Below are positions 49,593-57,828 of a stretch of 64,000 nt of DNA, one piece after another. The DNA is taken from positions 248,001-312,000 of the forward strand of contig NZ_BMRX01000005.1 of assembly GCF_014648855.1 (NCBI RefSeq), given 5' to 3'. A model generated the notes under the pieces. That model was not told where the DNA came from, made no database searches, and was given only the letters and a program-made list of their open reading frames with translations. The first letter of the stretch is position 1, and each line of letters starts with the position of its first letter. The position numbers and the translations under genes are program-made. Origin of the DNA: Streptomyces parvulus (GTDB lineage: Bacteria; Actinomycetota; Actinomycetes; Streptomycetales; Streptomycetaceae).

Positions 49593-51386
49593 ATGACTGA
49601 ACTGATAGTGAGCGCCGCCGCGTTACTGGCGGCGGCCGGAGTCGGGGCCGCGTGGTATTTCCGGCGCAAACGCGACGCGGCCCGGCGCCGGGCCGATCGG
49701 CTGCGCGAGCACGCCGACCGGCTCACCCTGCAACTCGTCGCGGCGGAGCAGTGCGTGGGGCACCTCGCGGCCACCGTGATCCCCGCGGCGGCCAAGGGCG
49801 GTGAAGGGCTCGAAGGGGGCGGGCTCCTCGTGCCGGCGCAGCTCGACGGGACCCCGCTCGCCGAGCGGCTGCGCGCCGTCACGGGGGCGATGGCCTCGGC
49901 GGTGGCGGACGTACGGGGTCAGGAGCGGGCGGCGGCGGCCCGCGCCGCGGCCCAGACCGCCGAGCAACTGCGCCAGGAGACCGAGCGGCACGTGGCGCGG
50001 GTGCGGGAGGAGTCCGTCGGCGTCGCCCGCGCGGCCGTGCGCGGCTTCGCCAACAACGTCGTGGCGCGGTCGGCGCGGCTGGGCCGGGCCGTCAGCCAGG
50101 GCGTACGGCGCCACATCTCGGACGAGGCGTACGCGACGCTGGTGGAGATCGACCACCTCGCGCAGCAGATGCTGCTCACCGCGTCGGGGTACGCCGTGCT
50201 CGCCGGGGACAAGCTGTCCCGCCGGTGGCCCGCGACCTCGCTGACCGACATCACCCGCGCGGCGATGGGCCGGATCGAGGGGTACGAGCGGATCAAGCAC
50301 CCCGACATGGGGTCGGTGGTGGTCGAGGGCCGCGCCGTGGAGGCGGTCGTGCACGCGCTCGCCGTCCTGCTGGACAACGCCCTGCGCTACTCGCCGCCCG
50401 CCGCCAGCGTCCACGTCTCGCTCGAACAGGGTCACCACGCGTGCTTCCTGATCGTGGACGACGCCGGGCTGCGCATGGACGACGAGCGGCTGCTGTGGGC
50501 CGGCAACGTCATGTCCGGCGAGCAGCGCGACGACATCACCCGCCTCGGCGCCCACCCGCAGACCGGGCTGCGCGTGGCGTCCCTGCTCGCGGAGAACTAC
50601 GGCTTCCGCGTCGAGCTGACCGCGCCGAACATCTACCAGGGGACCCGGGCCATGGTCGTCCTGCCGAAGAACCTGATCGTCGACCCGGCGGCGAGGGCCG
50701 CGGCGGCGGCCCCGGCCGGGGCCGGCGCGGGGACCCCGGCAGCCGCCGGCACGGCGAACGCGGTCCCGGCAGCCCCCGGTACGGCGAACGCGGTCCCCGC
50801 AGCCGCCGGTACGGCGAACGCGGCAGGGGCGGCCCAGCCCGCCGCGGCCACCGTGGCCCCGACGCCCGCGCTCGCACCCGCGGCCTCCTCCGCACCCGGT
50901 GCCTCCTCCCCGGCGATCACCCCCGCCGCCCTGGCCCCCGACTCCGCGCCCGACCCCGCGCCGGACCCCGTGCACGAGCCCACCCCCCGGCACGACTCGG
51001 CCGCCCCGCACCCCGGCCAGGCGACCGCCGTAGCGGCACCACCCGGGCCCCTCGCACCCCCCGCCACCACCGCGAGCGGCCTCACCGTCCGCCGCCGCTC
51101 TCCCGCCCCCGCCCCGGCGCGCGGCCCCGCGCCCGCCGCCGCCGAGCCCGGCCGCCCGGCCGTCGCCGCCGCCTGGGCCGCCGGCACCCGGCGCGGCCGC
51201 GACGGGGAGCCCGCGCCGTCCGCCGGGAGCGCGGAACCCCGCGTCAGCGCACGCGAGTCCGCCCCCGCCCCGTCCTCCCCCGCGGACGCGGACACCCTCG
51301 GCGCGGCCCACGAGGCCACCCCCACCGCCGCCCACCACGCCCCCCACCCGGCCGCCCGCGACGCCGCTCACGACGAAGGACACTGA
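49593..51386 (+). CDS. conservon sensor protein CvnA (HATPase domain)
   Basis: A 597-residue protein. One N-terminal helix (about 5-22) is followed by a coiled-coil region (RADRLREHADRLTLQL...QTAEQLRQETERHVARVREE), an HATPase-like domain (VEAVVHALAVLLDNALRYSPPAASVHV; LGAHPQTGLRVASLLAENYGFRVEL) and a Pro/Ala-rich tail of about 220 residues with a 10-residue repeat (GTANAVPAAP). Conservon A proteins resemble histidine kinases but lack a clear phospho-acceptor His. They sit at the membrane and hold the other Cvn proteins in a G-protein-like complex. Confidence 0.88.
   Translation: MTELIVSAAALLAAAGVGAAWYFRRKRDAARRRADRLREHADRLTLQLVAAEQCVGHLAATVIPAAAKGGEGLEGGGLLVPAQLDGTPLAERLRAVTGAMASAVADVRGQERAAAARAAAQTAEQLRQETERHVARVREESVGVARAAVRGFANNVVARSARLGRAVSQGVRRHISDEAYATLVEIDHLAQQMLLTASGYAVLAGDKLSRRWPATSLTDITRAAMGRIEGYERIKHPDMGSVVVEGRAVEAVVHALAVLLDNALRYSPPAASVHVSLEQGHHACFLIVDDAGLRMDDERLLWAGNVMSGEQRDDITRLGAHPQTGLRVASLLAENYGFRVELTAPNIYQGTRAMVVLPKNLIVDPAARAAAAAPAGAGAGTPAAAGTANAVPAAPGTANAVPAAAGTANAAGAAQPAAATVAPTPALAPAASSAPGASSPAITPAALAPDSAPDPAPDPVHEPTPRHDSAAPHPGQATAVAAPPGPLAPPATTASGLTVRRRSPAPAPARGPAPAAAEPGRPAVAAAWAAGTRRGRDGEPAPSAGSAEPRVSARESAPAPSSPADADTLGAAHEATPTAAHHAPHPAARDAAHDEGH
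50738..50827. repeat. 30-nt tandem repeat in cvnA
   Basis: Three adjacent 30-nt units, each with ACGGCGAACGCGG, encode GTANAVPAAP, GTANAVPAAA and GTANAAGAAQ in the disordered tail of CvnA. The frame is kept, so copy number may vary between strains. Confidence 0.8.
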
Positions 51387-51388
51387 TC

Positions 51389-51820
51389 GTGCAAGACACA
51401 CACACCAACAGCCTGGGCTGGCTGCTCGACCAGGAGCTCGGCACCGTCGAGGGCGTCCGCTACGCCGTGCTGATGAGCGGGGACGGGCTGCTGAAGGCCC
51501 GTACGGCGACCATCGGCCAGGACGACGGGGAGAAGTTCGCCGCGCTGACCGCGGCGCTGCGCGCGGCGGGCAAGGCCTGGGACGAGTTCACCGGCGGCGC
51601 GGGCATGCGCCAGCTGCTGATCGAGTCGGTGGGCTGCATCGGGCTGACGACCACCGCCGCGCGGAACACGATGCTGTCGGTGTGCACGACCGGCCCGGAC
51701 GCCGACGTCGGCCTGATCTCCCACCACATGGTGCGGCTCGCCACCCGGGTGGGGCACGAGCTGGGCACGGCGGAGCGCGTGCCGCCCGCGGAGGGCGCGG
51801 AAGGCGGCCGGACGGCATGA
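51389..51820 (+). CDS. conservon roadblock/LC7 protein CvnB
   Basis: A 143-residue roadblock/LC7 protein (LGWLLDQELGTVEGVRYAVLMSGDGLLKA, QLLIESVGCIGLTTTAARNTMLSV). Such proteins bind or regulate small GTPases. The GTG at 51389 follows AAGGA and lies 2 bp after cvnA. Its stop overlaps cvnC by ATGA. Confidence 0.9.
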   Translation: MQDTHTNSLGWLLDQELGTVEGVRYAVLMSGDGLLKARTATIGQDDGEKFAALTAALRAAGKAWDEFTGGAGMRQLLIESVGCIGLTTTAARNTMLSVCTTGPDADVGLISHHMVRLATRVGHELGTAERVPPAEGAEGGRTA

Positions 51821-52170
51821 CGGGGCCGCGGCGTGACCCCGACATGGTCAGGCCCTACGTCCGCACCGGGGGCCAGGTCCGCCCCCGTGCGGACGTGCGC
51901 CCGGAGAGCGTGGTCATCGCCGCGACCGGCCCGACGGACACCCTCGGCCCGGACGCCCGCCGGGTGATGCGGCTGTTCGCCGGTGCGGACGGCGGCCTGG
52001 CCGTCGCCGACATCGCCGCCGCGCTGGAGCTGCCGCCGTCCACGGTGCGCATCCTCGTCTCCTCGCTGATGGACTCCGGCCACCTCTCCAGCCCGGTCGC
52101 CGCGACCGAGCACCAGCCCGACTTCGACCTGCTGCAGGAGGTACTCCGTGGACTGCGCTCCATGGTCTGA
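51817..52170 (+). CDS. conservon DUF742 protein CvnC
   Basis: A 117-residue DUF742 protein with a winged-helix look (MVRPYVRTGGQV start, ADIAAALELPPSTVRILVSSLMDSGHL). It is the third conservon component, of unknown biochemistry. It overlaps cvnB by 4 bp and cvnD by 23 bp. Confidence 0.9.
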   Translation: MTGPRRDPDMVRPYVRTGGQVRPRADVRPESVVIAATGPTDTLGPDARRVMRLFAGADGGLAVADIAAALELPPSTVRILVSSLMDSGHLSSPVAATEHQPDFDLLQEVLRGLRSMV

Positions 52171-52789
52171 CCCGCCCGTCACCTACGTCCCGGCCTCGGT
52201 GACCCGGTCGGCCAAGATCGTGGTCGCGGGTGGCTTCGGCGTCGGCAAGACGACGTTCATCGGCAGCGTCTCGGAGGTGCGGCCGCTGCGGATGGAGGAA
52301 CCCATCACGCAGGCCAGCGCCGGCGTGGACGACCTCAGCGGCACCCCGCACAAGACGACGACGACCGTGGCGATGGACTTCGGCCGCATCCACATGGCCG
52401 GCGGGCGGCTCGCGCTGTACCTGTTCGGGCTGCCGGGGCAGTCGCGGTTCCAGCCGCTGTGGGAGGACCTGGCGGAAGGCGCCCTCGGCTGCCTCGTGCT
52501 GGCCGACACCCGCGACCTCGACGCCTCCCACGACGCCCTCGGGCTGCTGGACGGCGCGGGCATCCCGTACGCCGTCGCCGTCAACGCCTTCCCCGGCGCG
52601 CCGGGTTATCCGGCGGCCGAGCTGCGCGAGGCGCTGGCCCTGGAGCCGGCCACGCCGCTGACCAGCTGCGACGCCCGCGACCGCACATCCTCACTGCACG
52701 CCCTGATCACGCTCACCGAGTACCTCTCCGAGCACGAGCGACAGCGCGAGCACCGCTCGGCCGACGCCCTCCTGGAGACCCGCCCATGA
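52148..52789 (+). CDS. conservon GTP-binding protein CvnD
   Basis: A 213-residue small GTPase-like protein. The P-loop is VVAGGFGVGKTTFIG (about 27-41), a switch-like segment is TTTTVAMDFGRI, G3 is LFGLPGQSRF and the base-recognition region is AVNAFPG in place of NKxD, then SCDARD. It acts downstream of CvnA-C. The GTG at 52148 follows GGAGG and lies inside cvnC. Confidence 0.9.
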   Translation: MDCAPWSDPPVTYVPASVTRSAKIVVAGGFGVGKTTFIGSVSEVRPLRMEEPITQASAGVDDLSGTPHKTTTTVAMDFGRIHMAGGRLALYLFGLPGQSRFQPLWEDLAEGALGCLVLADTRDLDASHDALGLLDGAGIPYAVAVNAFPGAPGYPAAELREALALEPATPLTSCDARDRTSSLHALITLTEYLSEHERQREHRSADALLETRP

Positions 52790-54006
52790 CGCCGCCCTCC
52801 GCCGAGCCCGAGCCGACGCGCCCTCCGGGCCGGATCGCCCTGTACGAACCGGAGTTCGCCGCGGACCCGCACGCCGCCTACCGGCGCATGCGGCGCACCC
52901 ACGGCCCCCTCGTCCCCGTCGACCTGGCGCCGGGCGTCCCCGCGACCCTGGTCATCGGCTACTACCAGGCCCGCCGCATCCTCAACGACCCGCTGCGCTT
53001 CCCGGCCGACCCGCGCGCCTGGGAGAAGCTGATCCCGGTGTCCTGCCCGGTGCGGCCGATGATGGAGTGGCGCCCCAACGCGCTGCGCTCCGGCGGCGCC
53101 GAGCACGCCCGCTACCGGTCCGCGAACACCCACGCCATCGACAGGGTCGACCAGCACGGGCTGCGCGCCCTCGTGGAGAAGGTCGCCGACGGCGCCATCG
53201 ACGGGTTCCGCGGCGCGGGCTCGGCGGACCTGCTCACCCAGTACTCGTTCCCCATCGCCTTCAGCGTGCTGAGCGCGCTGCTCGGCTGCCCGGACGAGAT
53301 AGGGCAGCGCATCGCCGACGGCATGGCGAAGATCTTCGACACCACCAACGCCCAGCTCGGCAACGAGATCCTCGCCCGTGCCGTCTCCGACCTCGTGACC
53401 CTGCGCCGGCGGCACCCCGGCGACGACATCACGTCCCGGCTGACGCTGCACCCCGCCGAGCTGACCGACGAGGAGATGGGCCACCAGCTCGTCACGCTCT
53501 ACGGCGCCGGGATCGAGCCGCTGACCAACCTGATCAGCAACACGATCCTGAAGATCCTCACCGACGAGGAGTTCTCCGCCGATCTGCACGCCGGTCTCTC
53601 CACGGTGCGCGACGCGCTCGACGCGGTCCTCTACACCGACCCGCCGATGGCCAACTACTGCATCTCCTATCCGCCGTACCCCATCGACGTCGAGGGAGTG
53701 CTGCTGCCGGCCGACCAGCCGGTGGTCGTCTCGATGGCGGCGGCGAACAACGACCCGGCGCTGACGGAGGGCGTGCCCGAGGGCCGGCACGCGGGCAACC
53801 GCGCCCACCTGGCCTGGAGCATCGGCCCGCACTCCTGCCCCGCCCGTTCGCACGCCTACCTCATCGCGGAGACCGCGGTCACCCACCTCCTGGACGCGCT
53901 GCCGGAGACGGACCTCGCCCGTCCCGCGGCCGAACTCACCTGGCGGCCCGGCCCGTTCCACCGCGCCCTGGAATCGCTGCCCGTCACCTTCCCCGCCGCA
54001 CACTAA
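52786..54006 (+). CDS. cytochrome P450 lacking the ExxR motif (CYP157-like)
   Basis: A 406-residue P450. The heme ligand is Cys351 in AWSIGPHSCPARSHA. The helix K ExxR motif, nearly universal in P450s, is replaced by D279-AV-L282 in ALDAVLYTDPP. The helix I oxygen-activation motif is also unusual: GAGIEPLTN has Glu244-Pro245 where AGxxT is expected. CYP157 proteins of Streptomyces are known for lacking ExxR and for lying in conservons beside a CYP154. Its ATG overlaps the cvnD stop. Activity and substrate are unknown; a structural or sensing role is possible. Confidence 0.87.
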   Translation: MTPPSAEPEPTRPPGRIALYEPEFAADPHAAYRRMRRTHGPLVPVDLAPGVPATLVIGYYQARRILNDPLRFPADPRAWEKLIPVSCPVRPMMEWRPNALRSGGAEHARYRSANTHAIDRVDQHGLRALVEKVADGAIDGFRGAGSADLLTQYSFPIAFSVLSALLGCPDEIGQRIADGMAKIFDTTNAQLGNEILARAVSDLVTLRRRHPGDDITSRLTLHPAELTDEEMGHQLVTLYGAGIEPLTNLISNTILKILTDEEFSADLHAGLSTVRDALDAVLYTDPPMANYCISYPPYPIDVEGVLLPADQPVVVSMAAANNDPALTEGVPEGRHAGNRAHLAWSIGPHSCPARSHAYLIAETAVTHLLDALPETDLARPAAELTWRPGPFHRALESLPVTFPAAH

Positions 54007-54017
54007 GGAGCCAGGCC

Positions 54018-55244
54018 ATGGCGTCCCAGCAGTCTCCCCTCGTTCTCGACCCCACCGGTGCCGGTCACCACGCCGAGCACCGCGCCCTGCGGGAGCGCGG
54101 CGCGGCCACGCGAGTGGACGTACTCGGTGTGGAGGCCTGGTCGATCACCGATCCGGCCCTGCTCAAACAGCTCCTGACCAGCCCCGACGTGTCCAAGGAC
54201 GCGCGGGCGCACTGGCCCGCGTTCGGTGCGGTGGTCGGGACCTGGCCGCTCGCCCTGTGGGTGGCGGTGGAGAACATGTTCACCGCCTACGGCCCCAACC
54301 ACCGCAAGCTGCGGCGGCTGGTGGCGCCGGCCTTCAGCGCCCGCCGCATCGAGACGATGCGCCCCGCCGTCGAGGGCATGGTGGCCGGCCTGATCGACCG
54401 GCTCGCCGCCCTGCCCGCCGGGGAGCCGGTCGACCTGCGGCAGGAGCTGGCGTTCCCGCTGCCCATCGCGGTGATCGGCCACCTCATGGGGATGCCCGAG
54501 GACCAGCTGGAGGGCTTCCGCGCCCTCGTCGACAACGTCTTCGACACGACGCTGACCCAGGCCGAGGCGCAGGCCAACACCGCCCGCCTGTACGAGGTCC
54601 TGGACAAGCTGATCGCCGACAAGAGCGCCGCGCCCGGCGACGACATGACGTCCCTGCTCATCGCCGCCCGGGACGAGGAGGGGGACGGCGCCCGGCTCTC
54701 CCACGGGGAGCTGCGCGACACCATGCTGCTGATGATCAGCGCCGGCTACGAGACCACCGTCAACGTCATCGACCAGGCCGTGCACACCCTGCTGACCCGC
54801 CCCGACCAGCTCGAACTGGTGCGCAGCGGTGCCGTCGGCTGGGGCGACGTCGTGGAGGAGACGCTGCGCCACGAACCGGCGGTCAAGCACCTGCCGTTGC
54901 GGTACGCGGTCGCGGACATCGCCCTGCCGGACGGCCGGACCATCGCCCGCGGGGAGGCGATCCTCGCCTCGTACGCCGCCGCCAACCGGCACCCGGACTG
55001 GCACGCCGACGCCGACACCTTCGACGCGGCGCGCGTGGTCAAGGAGCACCTGGCGTTCGGCCACGGCGTGCACTTCTGCCTGGGCGCGCCGCTGGCCCGC
55101 ATGGAGGTCGTGCTCGCGCTCCAGAGCCTCTTCGACCGCTTCCCCGGCATCCGGCTCGCCGACCCGGCGGAGGAACTGCCGCCCGTGCCCTCGCTGATCA
55201 GCAACGGGCATCAGCGGCTGCCGGTCCTGCTGCACGCCGGCTGA
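54018..55244 (+). CDS. cytochrome P450, canonical (CYP154-like)
   Basis: A 408-residue soluble P450 with all standard motifs: helix I SAGYETTVNV, ExxR in VEETLRHEP, and heme loop FGHGVHFCLGAPLARME. The ATG follows AAGGAG by 7 bases. It ends the conservon operon, 11 bp after the CYP157-like gene, and is followed by a terminator. The pair of an ExxR-less and a normal P450 suggests that they act together. Redox partners are not encoded here. Confidence 0.9.
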   Translation: MASQQSPLVLDPTGAGHHAEHRALRERGAATRVDVLGVEAWSITDPALLKQLLTSPDVSKDARAHWPAFGAVVGTWPLALWVAVENMFTAYGPNHRKLRRLVAPAFSARRIETMRPAVEGMVAGLIDRLAALPAGEPVDLRQELAFPLPIAVIGHLMGMPEDQLEGFRALVDNVFDTTLTQAEAQANTARLYEVLDKLIADKSAAPGDDMTSLLIAARDEEGDGARLSHGELRDTMLLMISAGYETTVNVIDQAVHTLLTRPDQLELVRSGAVGWGDVVEETLRHEPAVKHLPLRYAVADIALPDGRTIARGEAILASYAAANRHPDWHADADTFDAARVVKEHLAFGHGVHFCLGAPLARMEVVLALQSLFDRFPGIRLADPAEELPPVPSLISNGHQRLPVLLHAG

Positions 55245-55251
55245 ACCGCCG

Positions 55252-55286
55252 GGACGGCGCGCCCCGGGGCGCGGGGCGTGCCGTCC
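55252..55286 (+). terminator. conservon operon terminator
   Basis: A 14-bp stem (55252-55265 with 55273-55286, one G-T pair) and a 7-nt loop, 7 bp after the P450 stop. Confidence 0.8.
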
Positions 55287-55325
55287 GCCGGGGGGACCCA
55301 GGGGGGGCGGCGGGACCGCGGACGG

Positions 55326-55799
55326 TCAGCCGAACATACCCGGCTCGTAGTCGCCGGCGGGCTGCTGGGTGATGACGTTCATGCGGTTGTACGCGTTGAT
55401 GATCGCGATCAGTCCGACCAGCGCGGTCAGCTGGTCCTCGTCGTAGTGCCGGGCCGCGTCGGCCCAGGCCTCGTCGGTGACGCCGCCGCCCGAGTCGGCG
55501 ATACGGGTGCCCTGTTCGGTCAGTTCGAGGGCGGCGCGCTCGGCGTCGGTGAAGACCTTGGCCTCGCGCCAGGCGGCGATCAGGTTGAGGCGCAGGGAGG
55601 TCTCCCCGGCCTTCGCGGCGTCCTTGGTGTGCATGTCGAGGCAGAAGCCGCAGCCGTTGATCTGGCTGGCGCGGATCTTGACCAGTTCCTGGGTCGCCTC
55701 CGGCAGCGCCGAGTCGGTCACGGCCTTGCCGGCCGAGTTGATGTGGCGCAGGAGCTTGCCGGCGAGCGGGCTGGAGAACAGGTTGAGTCGGGCTTCCAT
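55326..55799 (-). CDS. carboxymuconolactone decarboxylase family protein (AhpD-like)
   Basis: A 157-residue helical protein with the redox motif CGFCLDMHTKDA, as in AhpD-type alkyl hydroperoxidase partners; the trailing His is conserved. It probably reduces peroxides with a thiol donor. GGAGGA precedes the ATG. It stands alone. Confidence 0.88.
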   Translation of the reverse strand: MEARLNLFSSPLAGKLLRHINSAGKAVTDSALPEATQELVKIRASQINGCGFCLDMHTKDAAKAGETSLRLNLIAAWREAKVFTDAERAALELTEQGTRIADSGGGVTDEAWADAARHYDEDQLTALVGLIAIINAYNRMNVITQQPAGDYEPGMFG

Positions 55800-55942
55800 G
55801 GGGCTCCTCCGTCGTGGTGCGTCGTGTCCCTCCGGCCTGGTGGCCAGTGGTCCGCCCGGGGGCGTACACGGCTACGACGGAATGCGCGGGCCGGATGTGA
55901 CAGGGCGCGGAGGCCTGCGGGTGTGACCTGCGTCTCACCGGG

Positions 55943-56815
55943 TCACGGGGTCCGTTCCAGGAGCCGGAGCAGGGCGGCGGTGACCTCGGCCGGGCGTTCG
56001 TCCATCACCCAGTGCCCGGCGTCGTCCAGCATCGTCAGTTCGGCGCGGGGTACGGCGGCGGCCAGGTCCGTCGCGATCGCCGGGCTCAGGTAGGGGTCGG
56101 CGCGGCCCCAGACCACGGCCGTCGGGCAGGTCACCTCGGGCAGGCGGCGGCGCAGTTCGGGGCGGGGCGGGGTGCGGTAGTCGCCGAAGTAGTGGAGCAG
56201 CCAGCGGCGGCCCTCCGGGGTGTCCATCCAGCCGACGTAGTGCTCCAGGAGACCGGCGTCCAGGTGGCCCGCGCGCACCAGCGGCGCGAAGGTGCGGCGG
56301 TGGAGGGCGGCGTACGGCAGGCGCGTCGCGGCGGGCCGCAGGGCGGGGGTGCGTCCGGCGAGGCCGATGAGGCTGAAGGCGGCGTACCAGCGCCGGGTGA
56401 ACGTGCCGTGCGCGCGGCTGTTGAGGACGGCCAGGCGGCGGACGCGCGCGGGGTGGGTCTGGGTGAGGCCGAGGGCGAGGAAGCCGCCGTAGTCGTGGCC
56501 GGCCAGGTTCACCGAGTCGAGGCCCAGGGCGTCCAGCAGGCGGCCGATCCGGGCGACCTCGCTGTCGTAGTCGAAGGGCAGGTGGAGGGGGCGGTCGGAC
56601 TCGCCCCAGCCGAGGAGGTCGGGGGCGAGGACCCGGTGGCGGGCGGCGAGGGGCGGGACCTGGTGGCGCCAGCACTGGTGGCCGGCGGGGTAGCCGTGCA
56701 GGAGCAGCACGGGCTCGGCGTCGGGCGGTCCCGACTCCCAGCAGGCCACCCGGGCCCCGTCGACCAGGACCTGTCGGGCGCGGGGCCGGTCGGTGCCGGG
56801 ACTCTGCGTGCTCAT
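55943..56815 (-). CDS. alpha/beta hydrolase, epoxide hydrolase/dehalogenase type
   Basis: A 290-residue alpha/beta hydrolase. The oxyanion motif is LLLHGYPAGHQCW. The nucleophile elbow is LAGHDYGGFLAL with Asp rather than Ser, the mark of epoxide hydrolases and haloalkane dehalogenases. The acid is in WGRADPYL and the His in DDAGHWVMDE. The ATG at 56815 follows GGGAG; a longer upstream frame is Arg-rich and unsupported. Substrate unknown. Confidence 0.86.
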   Translation of the reverse strand: MSTQSPGTDRPRARQVLVDGARVACWESGPPDAEPVLLLHGYPAGHQCWRHQVPPLAARHRVLAPDLLGWGESDRPLHLPFDYDSEVARIGRLLDALGLDSVNLAGHDYGGFLALGLTQTHPARVRRLAVLNSRAHGTFTRRWYAAFSLIGLAGRTPALRPAATRLPYAALHRRTFAPLVRAGHLDAGLLEHYVGWMDTPEGRRWLLHYFGDYRTPPRPELRRRLPEVTCPTAVVWGRADPYLSPAIATDLAAAVPRAELTMLDDAGHWVMDERPAEVTAALLRLLERTP

Positions 56816-57061
56816 CGGCTGCGTGCTCCCTCGGTCCGTGTGTTCCCCGGCTGTGCCAACCGTGCGGATACCCGCGCGGGGCACGGCCAGGGCACGTCGT
56901 TCGGCCGAACGTGGGGCACGGGCGGGTGCGGCGGGGGTGCGGGGGTCGCTCACCCGGTCGCCCGTCGGGGCTCACCCCGGCGCGTGCGCGGGGCGCGGTG
57001 GTGATTAGCCTCGGTTGCACCAGTCGGCCGCGTCGGCCGGCGAACGCGGCAGGAGGCAGAG

Positions 57062-57364
57062 ATGGCGAAGGTTCCCAGCGCGGCGGTCGCCGCGGGCGGT
57101 CTCGTCGGCGGCTACGGCGTGGCCCGCTGGACGAAGCGGCGCGAACTGGGCGGGGCCGTGCTGGCCGTGGCCGGGGCGGCCGCCGCCGAGCAGTGGCGCC
57201 GCCGGGCGGGCGGCGCGGCCGCGGGCGCCCTGACGGCCGCCTACGTGGCGGGCTTCGCCGGCTCCCACCCGCTGGCCAAGAAGGTGGGCGCCTGGCCCGC
57301 CGTCCTCGGAGTGGCCGGCGCGGTGGCCCTGGCCTCGTGGGCGGTCGCGGACCGCAACGCCTGA
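57062..57364 (+). CDS. small hydrophobic membrane protein
   Basis: A 100-residue protein with two or three Ala/Gly-rich hydrophobic segments (AAVAAGGLVGGYGVA, LGGAVLAVAGAAAAEQW, PAVLGVAGAVALASWAVA) and basic loops. AGGAGG lies five bases before the ATG. No family recognised; small proteins of this type are common in Streptomyces. The 246-bp gap upstream holds no other gene I can support. Confidence 0.7.
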   Translation: MAKVPSAAVAAGGLVGGYGVARWTKRRELGGAVLAVAGAAAAEQWRRRAGGAAAGALTAAYVAGFAGSHPLAKKVGAWPAVLGVAGAVALASWAVADRNA

Positions 57365-57468
57365 GCGGCGCGGGCCGGGAGGCGGCGGGGTTCCCGCTCC
57401 GGCCGCCACCCTCTCCGGGCGGGACGACCGGGAGCGGTGGTCAGTAGTGCTGAGTCAGGAGCGGTGGG

Positions 57469-57828
57469 TCACGGGCGGTGGGTCAGGACGTTGATGACCT
57501 TGCCGTTCGGGTCGCGGACGAAGAAGCGCCGGACGCCCCACTCCTCGTCCCGCGGCTCCCGGACGATCTCCGCGCCCGACGCCGCCACCTGCGTGTACAC
57601 CGCGTCGACGTCCTCGACCTCGACGCTCAGGTCGGGGACGACGGGCGCGGTGCGTTCCTCGGTGAAGAGGCTGATCTGCGCGGTGGGGTTAGACGGCGAG
57701 GCGAGCGTCGTCACCCAGCCCATGTCCATGACCTCCTCGAAGCCGAGGAGGCCGTAGAAGTCGCGGCTCGCGTTCCACAGCTCCTCGGACTCGATGTGCA
57801 GGTTCGGGACGATTCTCCGGACGGTCAT
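57469..57828 (-). CDS. glyoxalase/bleomycin-resistance (VOC) family protein
   Basis: A 119-residue VOC-fold protein (RDFYGLLGFEEVMDMGWVTTLA, FFVRDPNGKVINVLTH). The conserved metal ligands are only partly present. The ATG at 57828 overlaps the MFS stop by ATGA, so the two genes form an operon, read MFS first. A role in detoxification or resistance together with the transporter is possible. Confidence 0.85.
   Translation of the reverse strand: MTVRRIVPNLHIESEELWNASRDFYGLLGFEEVMDMGWVTTLASPSNPTAQISLFTEERTAPVVPDLSVEVEDVDAVYTQVAASGAEIVREPRDEEWGVRRFFVRDPNGKVINVLTHRP

Noticed and set aside
49236..49593. Several short plus-strand frames in the gap before the conservon
   Set aside because: They overlap each other, are Pro/Arg/Ser-rich and have no ribosome site.
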